A stretch of 8,719 nucleotides of DNA from Methanoregula sp. (GTDB taxonomy: Archaea > Halobacteriota > Methanomicrobia > Methanomicrobiales > Methanospirillaceae). Positions 6,188 through 8,719 of this stretch are shown here, one piece after another (position 1 is the first letter of the stretch; every line of letters starts with the position of its first letter). The notes under the pieces were generated by a model. That model saw nothing but the letters and a program-made list of their open reading frames with translations, was not told where the DNA came from and made no database searches. The stretch is from the NCBI GenBank assembly GCA_003136075.1, contig PNBP01000158.1, positions 2,090 to 10,808 of the forward strand, given 5' to 3'. The position numbers were made by a program, and so were the translations under genes.

Positions 6188-7298
6188 GATTTGTGATGTA
6201 ACGTTAAGGGATGGTGAACAGACACCCGGTGTCTCGTTTTCCTGTGAAGAGAAAGTTGAGATCGCCCGCATGCTGGATACCATCGGCATCGAAGTGATCG
6301 AAGCCGGTTTTCCTGTGGTCTCTCCAAATGAAAAGAAATGCGTGACCGCCATTGCAAATCTCGGGCTTGACTCCCGTATCTGCTGCCTTGCGAGGGCCCG
6401 AAAGCCGGATGTAGATGCGGCGATTGAATCTGATGTCGACATAGTGAGCATCTTTATTGCCACTTCCGACCTTCACATCCGTCTCAAGTACAAAAAACCC
6501 CGGGAACAGGTGCTCTCTGAAGCGCTGGCGCTGGTGGATTATGCCAACGACCATGGTGTGCAGGTCCGTTTTGCCGCCGAGGACGCGTCCCGGACAGACC
6601 CCGTTTTCTTAAAAGAAGTATTCATGAAAGGTGCGGAGCACGGTGCCGCACTTCTCAGTTTCGCCGATACGGTGGGATGTCTGATCCCAAGTGAAATGCA
6701 CACGATCATGACCGACCTCGTCGCAACGGTCAAACGCCCGCTCTGCGCCCATTGCCATAATGATATGGGGTGTGCGGTGGCAAACACGATAACCGCTGCT
6801 CAGGCGGGCGCATTCCAGCTCCACACCACAGTAAATGGCATCGGTGAACGGTCGGGCAACGCATCGCTTGAAGAGGTTCTGGTCATACTCCGTATGAAAG
6901 GCGGGGTCGACCGGTATGACCTTTCCCACCTCAACGAAATCTCCCGCATCGTCGAAAAATCTTCAGGCATCATCCGCCCCCGGAATAAACCGGTGGTTGG
7001 TGAACTTGCGTTCTCGCATGAAAGTGGTATCCACATCGCGGCAATACTCGATGATCCGCACACGTACGAGTATTTCCCTCCTGAACTTGTTGGCGGAGAG
7101 CGGCGGTTCATCCTTGGCAAGCATACCGGTAAAAAAGCCCTTGAACATGTGGTCTCTTCACTCGGCTGTGAGTTATCCGAACACCAGATCTGCCGGGTGC
7201 TTGATCTGGTCAAGGAACACTCTGAACAGAAATGCAGCATTACCCCCGAAGTTTTAAAAAGGCTGATCCGCAAGGCAAAGGAGGAAAAACCGGTATGA
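6168..7298 (+). CDS. aksA: Homocitrate synthase family protein AksA (2-oxosuberate pathway)
   Basis: AksA condenses acetyl-CoA with 2-oxoglutarate and then its longer homologs, the first step of each chain-elongation round leading to 2-oxosuberate for coenzyme B. The 376-residue protein is a DRE-TIM metallolyase: TLRDGEQ (12-18, with R14 and metal ligand D15), HCHND (195-199, metal ligands H195 and H197), GIGERSGNASLEE (224-236), HESGIH (284-289) and GKHTGKKAL (317-325). It lacks the roughly 120-residue allosteric domain of 2-isopropylmalate synthase, so feedback by leucine is not expected. NifV and homocitrate synthase for lysine share the fold, but fusion of the gene into an operon with homoaconitase genes in a methanogen favours AksA; citramalate synthase is a weaker alternative. 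The start at 6168 is set by GGAGGGG at 6154-6160 and overlaps the TPP enzyme by 20 nt. The stop forms ATGA with aksD. Confidence 0.85.
   Translation: MKPWNIEICDVTLRDGEQTPGVSFSCEEKVEIARMLDTIGIEVIEAGFPVVSPNEKKCVTAIANLGLDSRICCLARARKPDVDAAIESDVDIVSIFIATSDLHIRLKYKKPREQVLSEALALVDYANDHGVQVRFAAEDASRTDPVFLKEVFMKGAEHGAALLSFADTVGCLIPSEMHTIMTDLVATVKRPLCAHCHNDMGCAVANTITAAQAGAFQLHTTVNGIGERSGNASLEEVLVILRMKGGVDRYDLSHLNEISRIVEKSSGIIRPRNKPVVGELAFSHESGIHIAAILDDPHTYEYFPPELVGGERRFILGKHTGKKALEHVVSSLGCELSEHQICRVLDLVKEHSEQKCSITPEVLKRLIRKAKEEKPV
7280..7284 (+). promoter_or_regulatory. Shine-Dalgarno site deciding the aksD start
   Basis: GGAGG 10 nt before the ATG at 7295 supports that start. An ATG at 7232 in the same frame would add 21 basic residues translated from inside aksA, and is rejected. 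Confidence 0.75.
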
Positions 7299-8506
7299 GC
7301 ACCCTTTCCGAGAAAATTCTCGGGGCGCCTGCCGGGGAATATGTGGACCGTCAAGTCGACCGGGCATATGTGCACGACGGTACCGGAGTTCTCACCCTCG
7401 AATCATGGAAAAGTATGGGGGCGGACCGGCTCATGGATGCTTCCCGGCTTTACATGCTCTTTGATCACATCAGCCCGGCAAACAACAGCACGACTGCGGC
7501 CCTCCAGCACGAGCTCCGCGAGTTTGCCCGGTGTTCGTTTATGAATTTCTCTGATGTCGGTGGGGGCATCTGCCACCAGCTGATGAGTGAAGGTGTCGTG
7601 CTGCCGGGCGAGGTTGTTATCGGTGCAGACTCGCACAGCTGTTCGCTCGGTGCATTCGGGGCGTTTGCAACGGGTGTCGGGGCGACGGACATGGCGGCAA
7701 TCTGGCTGACCGGGGGGACCTGGTTTCGTGTCCCTGAATCCATTGGCATCCACCTGACCGGTTCGTTCATGGGTGCAGCGGAGGCAAAGGATCTTGCCCT
7801 CACCTATGTCAGTAAACTCGGGATGGATGGCGGGACGTACCGGGCTCTTGAGTTTACCGGAACAGCCGTCACCCGGCTCTCGATGGATGAACGGCTTGTG
7901 CTCTGCAATCTTGCGGTTGAAACCGGGGCAAAAGCCGGGATGTTTTATGCAGATGCTGTTACCGTGAATTATCTTGCCGCACTGGGCAAGAAGGTAGAAA
8001 AGCAAATTCCGGAAACCTGTACCTATTGCGGGGAACTTGATATCGACCTGTCCGATATTGTCCCTCAGGTGGCGCTTCCGCCACGGGTTGACACGATAAA
8101 ACCTGTTTATGATCTTGCGGGGCTGCCGATCGATCAGGTGTTCGTCGGCACGTGCACGAACGGGAGGTATTCTGATCTCGCCCGGTTTGCCCGTGGAGTT
8201 AAAGGAAAGAAAGTGGCGGTCCGCACGATTGTCGTGCCTGCTTCCTGCGATGTACTGGCAAAAGCGATCCGGACCGGTGTTCTTACCGATATTATTGAAG
8301 CCGGATGCACGATCGGGACACCGGGGTGTGGTCCCTGTCTTGGCGCTCATATGGGTGTGATCGGTGAGGGGGAGGTCTGCATTTCAACCGCAAACCGGAA
8401 CTTCAAAAACCGGATGGGTGTCGGCGGGGAGATCTACCTCGCCTCTGTTGCAACCGCGGCAGCAAGTGCCCTTGTTGGGGAAATCGCTGATCCGGAGGTG
8501 GCCTGA
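7295..8506 (+). CDS. aksD: Homoaconitase large subunit (AksD/HacA)
   Basis: This is the large subunit of the dehydratase that isomerises (R)-homocitrate and its longer homologs to threo-isohomocitrate via the cis-unsaturated acid. The 403-residue protein belongs to the LeuC/HacA family. Visible motifs are DHISPAN (57-63), GADSHSCSLGAFGAFATGVGATD (110-132), CTNGR (287-291), CGPC (345-348) and STANRNFKNRMG (364-375). C287, C345 and C348 are the [4Fe-4S] ligands expected by family alignment. Length is close to the roughly 420 of archaeal members. Sequence of the large subunit alone does not separate homoaconitase from isopropylmalate isomerase; the partner's YLRT loop and the preceding aksA decide for homoaconitase. 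The start codon overlaps the aksA stop (ATGA), and the stop overlaps the start of the small subunit gene by one base (TGATG), so the two subunits are likely made in matched amounts. No membrane segments are seen. Confidence 0.88.
   Translation: MSTLSEKILGAPAGEYVDRQVDRAYVHDGTGVLTLESWKSMGADRLMDASRLYMLFDHISPANNSTTAALQHELREFARCSFMNFSDVGGGICHQLMSEGVVLPGEVVIGADSHSCSLGAFGAFATGVGATDMAAIWLTGGTWFRVPESIGIHLTGSFMGAAEAKDLALTYVSKLGMDGGTYRALEFTGTAVTRLSMDERLVLCNLAVETGAKAGMFYADAVTVNYLAALGKKVEKQIPETCTYCGELDIDLSDIVPQVALPPRVDTIKPVYDLAGLPIDQVFVGTCTNGRYSDLARFARGVKGKKVAVRTIVVPASCDVLAKAIRTGVLTDIIEAGCTIGTPGCGPCLGAHMGVIGEGEVCISTANRNFKNRMGVGGEIYLASVATAAASALVGEIADPEVA
8494..8500 (+). promoter_or_regulatory. Shine-Dalgarno site of aksE
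   Basis: GGAGGTG, a near-complete match to the archaeal 16S anti-SD, lies 5 nt before the ATG at 8506. It supports this start despite the unusual N-terminal extension of the product. Confidence 0.75.
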
Positions 8507-8719
8507 TGCAGCAGGAAGTACCGGTTGTTCACCCCGGTTCAGGTAAAAATCCCGAAAAAATCCGGCAGAATTCAGGGTACGCTGTCTGCCTGCCGGCCGA
8601 TATCGATACTGATGTTGTCATCGCCGGCCGGTACCTGCGGACCAAGGACCGGTCTATCTGGGCAGCCCACGTGTTCGAGGATCTCGACCCCGTTCTTGCG
8701 TCCCGGCTGAAGGGCTCGG
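8506..8719 (+). CDS. aksE: Homoaconitase small subunit (AksE/HacB), partial, N-terminal 71 residues
   Basis: This is the swivelling small subunit of the LeuD/HacB family, which closes over the active site and reads the substrate's side chain. The gene runs off the right edge after 71 codons. DIDTDVVIAGRYLRTKD (32-48) is the family's N-terminal active-site segment. The loop reads YLRT (43-46). From memory of work on the Methanocaldococcus jannaschii homoaconitase small subunit, YLRT marks homoaconitase, while isopropylmalate isomerase carries another residue in place of this Arg. The Arg contacts the extra carboxylate of homocitrate homologs. About 23 residues precede the conserved GYAV segment, where M. 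jannaschii-type proteins have only a few; this extension is polar (HPGSGKNPEKIRQ) and of unknown use. The start overlaps the aksD stop by one base and has a strong ribosome site. The downstream part, including the GSSRE-type motif, is outside the window. Confidence 0.85.
   Translation, partial: MQQEVPVVHPGSGKNPEKIRQNSGYAVCLPADIDTDVVIAGRYLRTKDRSIWAAHVFEDLDPVLASRLKGS

Larger units (their letters stand above)
2133..8719 (+). other. Seven-gene translationally coupled operon linking marker 11, radical SAM, TPP enzyme and aksADE
   Basis: All seven genes are on one strand and every junction overlaps: 17, 19, 4, 20, 4 and 1 nt in order. No internal TATA box or T-run terminator is possible in non-coding space because there is none. 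Only one upstream promoter (2080-2089) is visible. Such packing points to a single transcript and coordinated translation. The isopropylmalate-type dehydrogenase of the pathway (aksF) is not in the window and may lie downstream or elsewhere. Confidence 0.85.

Noticed and set aside
7403..8350. 315-codon open frame on the minus strand opposite aksD
   Set aside because: aksD motifs, length and ribosome site are all intact on the plus strand. The antisense translation is Arg/His/Pro-rich and resembles no protein I know.
6168..8506. Leucine biosynthesis (leuA-leuC-leuD) reading of the gene trio
   Set aside because: The synthase lacks the allosteric domain of isopropylmalate synthase and the small subunit has the YLRT loop, both favouring the homocitrate / 2-oxosuberate pathway.

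Overview
The window looks like part of a hydrogenotrophic methanogenic archaeon. It holds tungsten/molybdenum formylmethanofuran dehydrogenase iron-sulfur subunits, formylmethanofuran:tetrahydromethanopterin formyltransferase, a methanogen-specific marker family and coenzyme B (2-oxosuberate) biosynthesis genes, with archaeal TATA boxes and GGAGG-type ribosome binding sites. The gene set and moderate G+C suggest the order Methanomicrobiales (Methanoregula-like). That placement is inference, not proven here. No tRNA, rRNA, CRISPR array or mobile element was seen.

Layout. (1) Positions 1-872, minus strand: fwdG-like ferredoxin, then the start of the polyferredoxin gene fwdF, which runs off the left edge. 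(2) Positions 873-1140: AT-rich divergent promoter region. (3) Positions 1141-2025, plus strand: ftr, apparently monocistronic, followed by a T-rich terminator. (4) Positions 2045-2132: a promoter with a TATA box and a 42-bp palindrome that ends exactly at the next start codon. (5) Positions 2133-8719, plus strand: seven tightly overlapping genes. They are two tandem paralogs carrying a TiaS-like (G-I/V-DDTDT) domain, one probably methanogenesis marker 11; a BioB/LipA/HydE-type radical SAM protein; a shortened IorA-like thiamine diphosphate (TPP) protein; homocitrate synthase aksA; homoaconitase large subunit aksD; and the beginning of the small subunit aksE, which runs off the right edge.

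How they work together. FwdF/FwdG wire electrons to formylmethanofuran dehydrogenase (CO2 to formyl-MFR), and Ftr passes the formyl group to H4MPT: the first two steps of CO2-reducing methanogenesis. AksA, AksD and AksE perform the iterative 2-oxoacid chain elongation that makes 2-oxosuberate, the precursor of coenzyme B (7-mercaptoheptanoylthreonine phosphate). As far as I know, the later coenzyme B steps (decarboxylation of 2-oxosuberate, sulfur introduction, ATP-dependent coupling to threonine and phosphorylation) have no firmly assigned enzymes. In this operon four uncharacterised proteins with chemically fitting folds (TPP enzyme, radical SAM enzyme, two ATP-grade TiaS-like proteins) are translationally coupled to aksADE. 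The main hypothesis of this report is that the operon encodes the missing coenzyme B steps. The homology and gene order are visible in the sequence; the functional assignment is inference.
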